Shown here: piece by piece, positions 23,170 through 32,285 of the stretch
Layout of the letters: every line of letters starts with the position of its first letter
Numbering within the stretch: the first letter of the stretch is position 1
Assembly: GCA_039583875.1 (NCBI GenBank)
Contig: CM077150.1
Span: 50,606,261 to 50,670,260, forward strand
DNA length: 64,000 bases
From: Platanthera guangdongensis
Lineage: Eukaryota; Streptophyta; Magnoliopsida; Asparagales; Orchidaceae
Direction: 5' to 3'
Made by a program: the position numbers and the translations under genes
The notes under the pieces: generated by a model
The model's input: the letters and a program-made list of their open reading frames with translations, nothing else
Database searches by the model: none
What the model was told of the DNA's origin: nothing

Positions 23170-23187
23170 CTATAAATTAAACCGTAC
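23112..23187 (-). other. Candidate 76-nt intron joining TE-D gag and pol
   Basis: On the minus strand the 5' site reads CAG|GTACGG (GT at 23187-23186) and the 3' site reads CTTGTTTAG|GA (AG at 23113-23112). The interval is AT-rich against GC-richer flanks and contains both the gag stop (TAA 23179-23177) and the pol-frame stop (TAG 23172-23170). Its length is 3n+1, and removing it puts gag and pol in one frame. Exon lengths of 1144 and 3410 nt sum to 1518 codons. The protein match to other Tekay elements runs smoothly through the join by my recollection of the family. Confidence 0.75.
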
Positions 23188-24331
23188 CTGTCACCACGTC
23201 AGCTTGTTTAATGGCCTCCTGTTGGCCAAGATTGTAAACCCTTGGTTGGGCCGGAGCATAATGGGATGCGGTCGATTCCACCGCCTTGCCCTTCTCTTCA
23301 TAAGTAGCTCCAGGCCTCCTTTCGGACTTAGGACGTCCGCTCCAACAATCACGGGCAAAGTGCCCTGTCTTTCCACACGTAAAGCACGCACCCGGGGTCC
23401 GACCCGTAGTCGCCCCAGAAGCGCCAGAAGGAGCTGGACCCGAAGTCCTAGGCTTCTTGAAAGTCCTCCGATAGCCTGACTTTGAGGTAGTCGGCACTCT
23501 GAACTCAGATTTCTTATCAGCCAAGCCTTTCTTCGCTTGTACACTCTTCATGTCCTTCTCCAAGGACCGGGCAGTATTGACCAAGGTTAAGAAACCCTGC
23601 GTCATTGGCCCCGACAGTAACAATCTCAGCTCATCCCTCAAGCCTTCATAAAAACGATTAGTCTTGCGCTCCTCATCCATGATGGTGGAGCTAGCATAAC
23701 GAATCAACCGCGTAAACTCGTGGAGATATTCATCCACGTTCCTCTCACCCTGCACCAACTTCAGGAATTCATTCTCCATTGAAATCCTCTGAGTAGAAGG
23801 GAGGTATCTTGCTAAGAACAATTCCGAGAACTCTTCCATCGGAACGTCTATCAGTTGTCTACCTCGCAGATGATGCAGCTCCAAACCTTCCCACCACATC
23901 CTTGCTTCACCGTCCAGCAGGAACGTAGCAATGGTGGTCATCTGCCACTCCTCCGTCTTCGTCGCTGTCATGACTCTCTTCACCCTAGAGAGCCAGTCTT
24001 CAGCTTGAGATGGGGTTCCCAACCCCGAGAATAACGGAGGGTTAAAGCTCATTACATGCTTCAACTGCCTCTCAGTCGCCCTCCTTGGCACTATTGGTTC
24101 TACAACCACTTGCTCCATCCTCCTCGGCTCAGCCTCTTGAAGAGGTACTTGCTCCATCACAGGAGCGGGCTGCTGCGCTTGCCTCCCAGGCTGCGCATTG
24201 ATCACGGCCAACACCGCTTCAGCCACCAATCTTATATTTTCAGCCGACAAAGGTGTTGCGGGAGCAACTTCCGGTGCACTACTTGCCTCAGAAACTCGGC
24301 GTTCTGACGGCCCAATGCCACTTCGAGTCAC
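23177..24331 (-). CDS. gag: TE-D gag
   Basis: 384 codons, open, ending TAA at 23179-23177. A retrotransposon gag (capsid) domain lies around residues 95-260 (FLLDGEARMWWEGLE, ENEFLKLVQGERNVDEY, FYEGLRDELR). A basic, Ser/Gly-rich region follows, then a zinc knuckle CFTCGKTGHFARDC near residue 330. Gag forms the particle and binds element RNA. The frame opens with GTG right after a TAG; the first ATG is codon 59 (24157-24155), inside the protein. Either an ATG mutated to GTG, a non-ATG start, or an upstream exon ending at the CTATAG|GTGACT junction may supply the start. Confidence 0.93.
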   Translation of the reverse strand: MTRSGIGPSERRVSEASSAPEVAPATPLSAENIRLVAEAVLAVINAQPGRQAQQPAPVMEQVPLQEAEPRRMEQVVVEPIVPRRATERQLKHVMSFNPPLFSGLGTPSQAEDWLSRVKRVMTATKTEEWQMTTIATFLLDGEARMWWEGLELHHLRGRQLIDVPMEEFSELFLARYLPSTQRISMENEFLKLVQGERNVDEYLHEFTRLIRYASSTIMDEERKTNRFYEGLRDELRLLLSGPMTQGFLTLVNTARSLEKDMKSVQAKKGLADKKSEFRVPTTSKSGYRRTFKKPRTSGPAPSGASGATTGRTPGACFTCGKTGHFARDCWSGRPKSERRPGATYEEKGKAVESTASHYAPAQPRVYNLGQQEAIKQADVVTGTV

Positions 24332-24556
24332 CTATAGTGGTACAAAACACCGTTAAGCGACCAAATAAATTGCAAACAGCAATTATAGGAACACGCAGGT
24401 TCCTCAAACACGAGTATTTTCATTCCTAAGTGGACATTCATGGGTTCTTTTTACGGTTATAACGATGACGCACACAATGTGCTCACCACCCCTTAAAAAG
24501 AATTCGCCCACGAATTCAATTCAAGTCCAACCAAAACCAGTAGTCTGATACCAAAT
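24332..24556 (-). other. TE-D leader with primer-binding site
   Basis: The PBS TTGGTATCAGAC (minus; 24543-24554) lies 2 bases from the 5' LTR and matches the iMet-tRNA end. The rest is non-coding leader of about 210 bases ending TTTTGTACCACTATAG next to gag. Confidence 0.85.
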
Positions 24557-26856
24557 TGTAACACCCCCTATCCGTCACATAGCATATAACAGTAGGTCCG
24601 GACGGGGCCCGACGCCATATGCCACAGACAGACCGGGTGGTTACGTATGGAAACCATCCAACCAATCTCAACGTCCTACACAGAGCATTCTAGCGGAAGC
24701 AGTTTATAAGTTGCAAAACAAGAACCCAGCACAAGCATGAATGTCCACTAACATGATAATAGGAATGTTATTACAAAATACTCAAAAGTCGGCCTTAAGG
24801 CCTTACAAAATGTTTCACTTGTCTTTTACATGATTTACAAACCTCGGCTCGCAGGCCGGCCATACATGAATAAAACATAAAACATTTCCACTTGGGCCTT
24901 CGAGGGCCAGCTTCGCAAAAAGGGCTTTAGCCCGCTATTGACCGCTTGGTCCAGCTGCACCTGCAAGCAAACAAACCACCGCACGGTGGCAAACAAGGCA
25001 ACGGTCAGCAATGCTGACCAAATTATAACGATCCCGCCCCCAATTCGGGGCGGCGATGCTCCTTTCCTGCATTTCATTAGCATAAGCGAGCAATTAAAAC
25101 CATAGCCATATCATCACAGGCGTGGGCTCGCACGGCCACACGCCCCGTGCACTCAGGGCACATTCTCGGTGAACCGGTCGATGTCACGTCAATTAAAGCC
25201 ATTAACATTCCGGACTCACCACCGTCACTTAGACGGCCATTCCTATGAGCAATTCGTCTTCATGGTATTGGTCACGTCAATTTAAGCCATCGACCACCGA
25301 AGACTCACATCTATGCCAACGGCGAGTACCATGTAACTTTAGGTCTCTCTAACCCGAACGACATAAAGCGGGTACGGCTCCATCTAACCCGTGCTCACAT
25401 CGCAACGACAATTTAAGCCATCTGCGCGGGTCAAACTTTCACCGATTCCCATTCTACCACAAATCACATAACCCCGTTATGTTCAAGTTGGCTCTCAGGC
25501 CACCAAGTTGGCAAGACCTCGTGTCCGCCCAGTTTTCCGGGTGCACCTTTGGGTTAGTCCCCAAGGCTCCCTGCTGCAATCTACCGCGTAGAAAACCCGA
25601 AAAACACCCAATAGCACGGAGTCTTCTCCGGCTTTATGCAATGCAACATCACCGATCCGAACTACATGTCCGGGTAGGCTTCAACCAAAATGCCTATGTC
25701 CGTTCTCGCATACGGACTCTAAACAACGGGGACTTCACATATCTACCCGAAGGAACGCCTCCAACTCTCCGCAAACTCGCGAGAGCGGGCTTCCTATGCA
25801 AAGAAAGAGAGCGACTCATGCTCAAGTTGAGGATCGTTACCCTTGCGGTCCTCTTTGGCGCCATCAAAAAGTAATCGGATGGAAATCACCGCACTTGCGT
25901 TGCCTCCGTGGATCCGGAGTCGGCTTGCGATTCGGAGCTCCGAGCTCCTCCAATGGCGGATCTAGCTTCTCTTCTTCTTGCCTTAGCTCTTCTTTCTCCA
26001 AGGGTTTGGAGAGAGAAAAAGTGGAAAACGTGAGGGTTTTCTAAGTCAAAACCCGGGTATATCCCTTCAGGAACAACCCCCAGCCGTTGGATCTTCAGTC
26101 AAAGAAATGAACGGCTTCGATTCGGGACTGAAATGCCCAATCTGGACCGAACACGGCCTGGCACACGCCCGTGTCCAGGGCCGTGTGCCTCATTCGCCGT
26201 CAAAATCGAATCACCTGGAACCTCCCACGGGTATCGAACACGCCCGTGTTCGAGCTGACACGCCCGTGTTCCATCTGACACGGCCGTGTAGCTGGCCGTG
26301 TACCCCATGATTTTCTCCCGTTTTCAACCCGAGCACTGCACGGGTTCTAGGACACGCCCGTGTCCTTGCCCGTGTCACCTTGACACGCCTGGGCTCCAGG
26401 CCGTGTACAGGGTCTCGACACTTCGCGGCTAAGTGTCGACACGGGTCGACACGCCCTGCGACACGCCCGTGTCGCAGGCCGTGTGCCATGTCTCGACACA
26501 CTGTCGACACCAAAGTGTCGACTTCGCGGGACGAGTGTCGACACGGGTTGACACGCCCTGTGACACGCCCGTGTCGCAGGCCGTGTGCCGTGTCTCGACA
26601 CAACGTCGAAGCACTGTGTCGACTTCACGGCTAAGTGTCGACACGGGTCGACACGCCCTGCGACACGCCCGTGTCGCAGGCCGTGTGCCCGGTCTCGACA
26701 CAATGTCGAGCCCAAAGTGTCGACTTCACGCCTTAGTGTCGACACAGGCTTGACACGCCCTGGGACACGCCCGTGTCCCAGGCCGTGTGCCTGCAGCCAG
26801 AACTCAAACTGGCCCAAATTATTCCCTTCTGCTCCTTTGAGTTTCGGGGCGTTACA
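24557..26856 (-). repeat. TE-D 5' LTR (2300 bp)
   Basis: Pairs with 17365-19666. Differences by eye include G/A and C/A changes in the first 60 bases of the plus-strand copy, and single-base deletions near 25865 and 25940. TSD TAAGT follows at 26857-26861. Confidence 0.96.
26130..26795 (-). repeat. Tandem repeat array in TE-D 5' LTR U3
   Basis: Same 101-bp-unit array as 18940-19605. The first clear hairpin unit starts at 26455. The four units keep the same variants in both LTRs, as expected for copies made in one insertion. Confidence 0.9.
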
Positions 26857-27471
26857 TAAGTCATCCAATTTCTTACACAGTTGGGGTACCTGCAATAAAT
26901 CTCTGGTAGAAGAATCCTTCTCCTAGTAAAACATGTTAGCTTCATCAAATGTTACATGTACAGATTCTACCATTTTTAAAGTTGATTTATTGAAAACCCT
27001 ATAGACCTTGCTGACATGGGAATATCCAAGAAATATTCCCTCTGCAGCTTTGGCTTCAAACTTTCTAAGATGTTTCTTATTATTATTGTGTATATAACAT
27101 CTACAACCAAATACTTTAAAATAGTCAACTTTAGGTTGCTTCCCTTTAAGAAATTCATAGGGAGTCTTACCACTAAATTTATGTATTAAACTCCTATTCA
27201 GGACATAGTTTGCTGTTCTTACAGCCTCTGCCCAAAAGAATAGGGGCAAGAAAGCATCTGCAAGTAATGTCCCTGCAAATTCAATCAGGGTTCTATTTTT
27301 CCTTTCTGCTACCCCACTTTGTTGAGGAGTTCTAGGAGCAGAAAAACAGTGTCTGATACCTTCCTTCTCACAGAATTCTTGCATAAGAAGAGATTCAAAC
27401 TCGGTGCCAAAATCTCTTCTGATCAATGCAACCAGAGTAGAATACTCAATCTGTATGCTCTTAAGAAAATA
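26857..27471 (-). pseudogene. TE-C integrase, second half, and start of the linker
   Basis: Minus-strand translation from 27471: IQIEYSTLVALIRRDFGTEFESLL, then QQSGVAERKNRTLIEFA, so the second Asp and the Glu of the DDE triad are present. WAEAVRTANYVLNRSLI, YFKVFGCRCYIHNNNKKH and GIFLGYSHVSKVYRVFNKS follow. A stop at 26923-26925 then precedes the linker. The first half of the domain is at 45629-45886, across TE-E. The gene was split in its catalytic core while still well preserved. Confidence 0.9.
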
Positions 27472-28699
27472 TGATGGAGACGATGGCTCGTAACATGATG
27501 ACGATGGTACCGGCACGCTTACGTACGGTGGTGCTTCTCCAATCAAAGACGTGCGTCGCCGCAACAACCATTTTGATAAACGCCATCGCTGTTACAACCT
27601 CCGCCCGCGGCGACATAATAATTAATTAATACATATAATTATTCTATTATAAGTATTAATTAAATATTATCATGTTTTATTTTATTAAATATTTGTTTGT
27701 TAGGACAATAATTAATTTTCTTGCTTTGTGGGCTGCATATAGCCATTATTGTTTGTAAGCCTATAAATAGGCCATGTGGTAGTAGGATTTGATTATTGAT
27801 AATTGATGATAAAATTTGAAATTTGAAATTTCCCTTGATTTGTAATCTCCTCCTACCTCTCTCTTTCCTTCTCCCCTCTCTATTGTCGAAATAGGCTCTC
27901 CCCTCCCCTAGGTTCGGCCAACCTTGGAACCGCCTCCCCTCCCCCTCTTCTCCTCCCTCTTGGCCGCCGGCCACCTCCACTCCTCCACTAAGATAAACCG
28001 ACCCTCTCTCACCCTTGCCCTCTCTAAATTCGGCCGCCAAAAGATTCACCACCTTTTCTCTCTCTCCCTCAAGTGGCCGGCCAAAGCAAGAAGACTAGGG
28101 CTTGTGGAACTCCAACCCGGCGTGATGCAAGGAAGGCAGACAAGTTTCTCTCCATCCGCCGTGATTCTAGTGGAACCGTTGAAGGGCGATCAACTTTTGG
28201 CATAGATCAACTCCTAGATCTAACTCCGATCGGGGTAACGAAATTTCTACAAACCTTGAGATTTATTTTCCCTCTAGATAATTTCTGTGGTGGAAAACGT
28301 TGGCGTGCAATTTTGATAGCATTGGAATCATCGTGGTTTTCTTGAACGAATTTCACGTTTATCCTGATTTGTTTAAATTCGAGAAGGCTAGGCGGGCCTC
28401 ATTTCATTTTGTTGGTAGAGATCTACCATTTCTTGCGAATCGTATTTTTTTGGTAGATCCCTTTGGTACAACTCCGCTCATTCGGACGCAATAGTCGTCC
28501 CTTTAGCTTGATAGAACCTCGGCCTATAGCCATTTTTCGGTCTCTAACGGATTGGCTACCCGTACGTTAGCCTTGGATCGTTAAATATTGCAAAAGTGTG
28601 GGCTGGAATAATCTCTTGTGCGAATCACAAATTAGTTGGAATTTCGAGAGGGAACCACAATTTCGCTAATATTCGTGTCGCGCGTACAACGCTACATTA
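27472..28699 (+). repeat. TE-E 5' LTR (1228 bp)
   Basis: Starts TGATGGAGACGATGG and ends CGCTACATTA (TACATCA in the 3' copy). A CT-rich stretch follows the TATA box (about 27845-28065). The first 130 bases still encode the polyprotein end when read in the 3' copy. By eye the two LTRs differ by several percent, so the insertion is not recent. Confidence 0.92.
27762..27769 (+). promoter_or_regulatory. TATA box in TE-E 5' LTR
   Basis: TATAAATA, conserved in the 3' LTR at 44687-44694. A good core promoter position about 290 bases into the LTR. Confidence 0.65.
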
Positions 28700-29249
28700 A
28701 TTTGGTATCAGTGCCAGGTTCACGTCAATTTCTAAATTGGCATCGTCCCCTGGTTCTTGCACGTCGGCACGCACTTTTCTTGTTCATTTTCGAGTCAAAA
28801 ATTTCAAAAACAAATTTTGCTGCTCTGCCAATAGCGGTCTAGATTTCATATTTTTCAGCAAAATTCAAACAAAATTTTGTTTTTAATAATCTTCTTTTTA
28901 TTTCTAGTAAGAAAACAAAAAAAAATTTACCCTAGCATTTAAGTGGGAACAATTCCATCTGTAATGTTTTGTTGGTCTTCTAATTTATTTCTAGTTATAT
29001 ATATATATAAACAAAAAAAATTGTTTCTTAAAATATATCAAAAAAGGGGTTTTTTGTGGTCACTTCGTTTGAGTTTTTTGTTGGTCCTTTATGGTGCACA
29101 TTGGGAGCTTCGTTCACTCACCTTCATTCATTGAGTGTAACGTTATGTTAGCACCATATTTGACACAACCAACGTGCCCCTTTAGGCCTGCTCGAGTTTC
29201 TGCTCCGACCTAAGATGGAATAGGTGGACCGCGAGTATTTTTATGTTGG
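28700..29249 (+). other. TE-E primer-binding site and leader
   Basis: TGGTATCAGTGCC at 28703-28715 matches the iMet-tRNA PBS except for one base. The leader is AT-rich with a short (AT)n near 28990-29008. A degenerate gag-like DREYFYV block lies just before 29250 in another frame, suggesting a small frameshift at the gag start. Confidence 0.8.
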
Positions 29250-31064
29250 GTGCAGGGCATGGAACACTATTTCGAGCGATATCATATTGTGGACCCCCAC
29301 AAGATTCGTGTTGCGAGACTAAAATTAATTGGTCGAGCTCTGACCTTCTGGCTCAATGAGGAGAGACGTTTTGGGATGTCACTCAACGACTCACTGGTAG
29401 GTTGGCAGATTATGAAGAATCTATTAACGGATGAGTATTACCCTCCATACTGTCGTTCCCAGATTTCTGATTATCTGAGTGATTCGCCGCCTAAGACATT
29501 GCCTACATCGAACCAGTACATCCCCTCGTACCTCCATACTGGGACGTCTCATGATCTTATTTCTCCCCTCCAGGGCAATAGACTCGTTTCTAATTACAGG
29601 AGTGTTCCTATAAGTATGGTTAGTCCGGTGATTATGACACGTAAGGTTAGTGACATATCTGGCTGTGGAACTAATGTTTGCCCTATTCCGACTACGCCCA
29701 TAGTCATATTAGAGTCGCCCCCTGTGTGGTCAGATATAGCCGTTGACTCTCCGGATGAGTCTGACGTAGTGAATAGGACTGAGCCCGCCGCCGAGGGCGA
29801 TAATGTCTTTAGTGAAGAGCTGAGTGATGATGAGGATGTCGGTTATCCTAGTGACATGGAAGAGGAGTTCTCCTCTGAGGTGCCCCCCCACATGACTATC
29901 CAACCCCCTCTCGACTATATTTCAGATTTTTCCCCCGCCCACTACTCAATTTCAGATCTGTCACCCTTGAGTATCGTGGAGTCTTTTGTTGATCCAGTGT
30001 TGGTATATGTTTCAATGATGTTGGAAGAGTCAACTTGGGATGATCTTAGTGATGCACATCCCGGAGCAAGTTCATTGATATTATCGTCATTGCTTGAGGT
30101 TCAAGCTAATTTAAATTCTCCCCGGGATTCGATATGCTCAATCCTCTATCTTGATTTTGACGATGTACCTACATCATGGGAAGAGTTGGCTAGCGAAGGA
30201 AGTGTTGTATTGGAAGATTTGCCATGTGTTGGAGGGTTATTTTTGGATGATGTTAGCCCTGAGTACCCGAAAGATATTACTTTTATGTTATCTCTGTTGC
30301 CTGAAGCCCAATGTGGAATAAAAATTTTGTTGTGTTCGATTTTGCCTACTTTTGAGACCGTTATTGATTATGATTTGGATGAAATATCTAGTGGGTTAGA
30401 AGTCATTTTGGATGAGTTGGTAGAGTCAACCTATGAGGAATGCTTATCTGAGAGTGAGTTAGGTGATGATGATCCGTTTGAGTTTTCTGTGAGGATGAAT
30501 CCACTATTTGATCTTCCTTTTGATTTTGATGGCTGGCACCCGGTGGATTTTTCCTGGACGTTAAATCCGTATTCTGACGGTGAGTATGACTTAGCTCCTC
30601 CTTCGGCATCGACCCTGTCGACTCCCTTTCCGGTTCACTTGACTCAATTAGATGATTTGTTAGGAAACGAGCTTGTCATTTCTAGTCCGAGATATTTGGA
30701 GATGCCTATTTATCTAGCTCCCCCATTAGACTTACCTAGACGGATGTGGGTGGGCGAGTTGTTAGTTGTCACGTTTGGTATTTCCACACCATTTCGTAGA
30801 TCTGACTATGCTTTTCCTCGGATGGACCGTTCGCCTGACCGCTTGGTGTTGGGTAAGGCTTCGTGTTGTACTGCTAGTGATTCCTTGGCTATGGGATTTT
30901 TTGATGTGGTGTCCCCTAGGCACACTTACTTGCCAAGCCCGGTCGCACACATTTATCCTCCGCCTTTTGATGACCCGTGCATGCACACGTTAGTGAATGT
31001 AGTTGGGTGTGTTGAGTTGTGTCGCACGACATCCTTTCACATGCGGGAGCGTCCAACTCTATAG
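29250..31064 (+). CDS. TE-E 604-codon ORF: gag-like start fused to an unrecognised acidic protein
   Basis: The frame opens upstream; the first ATG is at 29259. The first about 70 residues (EHYFERYHIVDPHKIRVARL, FWLNEERRFG, MKNLLTDEYYPPY) match the TE-B gag. The following 530 residues match no domain I know. They are rich in Asp, Glu, Ser, Pro and Leu, with acidic runs such as SEELSDDEDVGYPSDMEEE and repeated short D/E-L-L motifs. There is no zinc knuckle, protease motif or membrane helix. The frame has no stop although the LTRs differ by several percent and other old elements here are riddled with stops. Function unknown. It could be a diverged gag or a captured sequence. Confidence 0.75.
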   Translation: MQGMEHYFERYHIVDPHKIRVARLKLIGRALTFWLNEERRFGMSLNDSLVGWQIMKNLLTDEYYPPYCRSQISDYLSDSPPKTLPTSNQYIPSYLHTGTSHDLISPLQGNRLVSNYRSVPISMVSPVIMTRKVSDISGCGTNVCPIPTTPIVILESPPVWSDIAVDSPDESDVVNRTEPAAEGDNVFSEELSDDEDVGYPSDMEEEFSSEVPPHMTIQPPLDYISDFSPAHYSISDLSPLSIVESFVDPVLVYVSMMLEESTWDDLSDAHPGASSLILSSLLEVQANLNSPRDSICSILYLDFDDVPTSWEELASEGSVVLEDLPCVGGLFLDDVSPEYPKDITFMLSLLPEAQCGIKILLCSILPTFETVIDYDLDEISSGLEVILDELVESTYEECLSESELGDDDPFEFSVRMNPLFDLPFDFDGWHPVDFSWTLNPYSDGEYDLAPPSASTLSTPFPVHLTQLDDLLGNELVISSPRYLEMPIYLAPPLDLPRRMWVGELLVVTFGISTPFRRSDYAFPRMDRSPDRLVLGKASCCTASDSLAMGFFDVVSPRHTYLPSPVAHIYPPPFDDPCMHTLVNVVGCVELCRTTSFHMRERPTL

Positions 31065-32255
31065 TTGGTAATGAGCATTTTTCTTCGGCATTTCTTTACG
31101 ACATTCTTGAATATAAATTTAAAACTACGACGTTGGACTCCACGAAAATCATTAATGAATTTAAGGCCTACGTGCCACCTGACATAGTCCCGTTATTTTC
31201 TACTGTTGATTCAAGTCATGTGGCACATGGGTTCACCCCACACGGTTCATGGGACCTAATCCTTCCCCATGCTGAGCTAGCTTACAACAATTCAAAAAAT
31301 AGGTCTACGAGTCTTTCACCAAATGAAATCGTGCACGGATATAAAGCGCCAATTCCACTTGACTTGATTCTATTACCCCCATCCTACAAGTCAAGCCAAT
31401 TTGCAAGAATTTGCCTCGCATGTCCACCATTTGCATAAGCACATTAGAGACATGCTAGCCACACAATATGTGACTTATCAATCTAATGCTAACGTACATA
31501 AGAGGGTGTCTCCTTTAAAAATTGACGATTTAGTTATGGTGCATCTCATCCCTGAACGGTTGCCATCAGGCACCATAAAAACGTTAGCAAATCGGTGAGC
31601 TGGTCCATTTCGAATCTCAAAGAATTTAGGAGAAAACACATTTTTATTAGAGTTACCCACTGATTGGGGAATTTCCCCTATTTTCAATGTTTCGGATTTA
31701 ACGTCTTATGTTTTTCCACCACTTGAATTGTCAGCTTGTCCATTTGGGTCCACTGAAATTTCTAATGGGTTTGGGGGTAAGCTTGTTCCTAGATCGCTCT
31801 CTACACCGGTGTCCACTGGAGGTACGTTGGATGTTGATGCAAACAAATTTTTCTCCTTCTTGGATTAACGCTTTTCCAAGGTTCCCCAGGACCACCTTTT
31901 TGCCTGACAGGATTCTTTGAGATGAAGTGCTCCTCTCTCCAAGTGGTGACATTTGTCACTACTTGATTCGTTGGCGTGACCGTCCAGCTTCTGATGATTC
32001 ATGGCCCAGGAAGAGGAGGTGGCCTTTTTGGATGATGATATTCTACGACAGTACCTTCAACACAACTCATCGGTGATGAGTACTTTCGAGCGGGGGAGGA
32101 TTGATGGAGACGATGGCTCTCAACATGATGAAGATGGTACCGGCATGCTTATGGACGTTGGTGCTTCTCCAATCAAAGATGCACATCGCGGCAACAACCA
32201 TTTTGATAAACGACATCGCCATTACAACCTCCGCCCACGGTGCCATAATAATTAA
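31065..32255 (+). pseudogene. TE-E integrase C-terminus and chromodomain-like tail, broken
   Basis: Pieces: WDLILPHAELAYNNSKNRST and NEIVHGYKAPIP (31245-31350); HVHHLHKHIRDMLATQYVTY and PERLPSGTIK (to 31598); DWGISPIFNVSDL (about 31660-31700). A chromodomain-like YLIRWRDRPASDDSW follows near 31960-32010, and a tail to HRHYNLRPR at 32255 inside the 3' LTR. Frameshifts and stops (31597, 31918) break it. No catalytic core is present, so this is a relic of a full-length TE-B-like pol. Confidence 0.85.
32088..32101 (+). other. TE-E polypurine tract
   Basis: GAGCGGGGGAGGAT directly before the LTR start TGATGG. As in TE-B it encodes GRIDG in the tail frame. Confidence 0.85.
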
Positions 32256-32285
32256 TTAATACATATAATTATTATATTATAAGTA
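32102..32285 (+). repeat. TE-E 3' LTR, left part
   Basis: First 184 bases of the LTR, matching 27472 on. Cut by TE-F; AAGTA at 32281-32285 is the TSD. Confidence 0.92.

Larger units (their letters stand above)
17365..26856 (-). mobile_element. TE-D: Tekay/Del chromovirus, young and apparently complete
   Basis: 9.49 kb, minus strand, TSD TAAGT on both sides (17360-17364, 26857-26861). LTRs are 17365-19666 (2302 bp) and 24557-26856 (2300 bp). By eye I see 6 substitutions and 2 single-base indels between them. PBS, gag, protease, RT, RNase H, integrase, chromodomain and PPT are all present, and gag and pol are open. RT/IN order and the C-terminal chromodomain place it in Ty3/gypsy Tekay (Del). 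It is the only element here that could still be autonomous. Confidence 0.96.

Noticed and set aside
23170..23190. Ribosomal frameshift joining TE-D gag and pol
   Set aside because: The pol frame has TAG at 23172-23170 downstream of the gag stop, so a frameshifted ribosome would terminate.
27924..28345. 93- and 90-codon ORFs in the TE-E LTR, present in both copies
   Set aside because: They overlap each other in different frames. Presence in both copies follows from LTR duplication; no domain is seen.
28100..28500. Possible host gene fragment in the CT-rich leader of TE-E
   Set aside because: The segment is repeated in the 3' LTR (44990-45420) and is part of the LTR.
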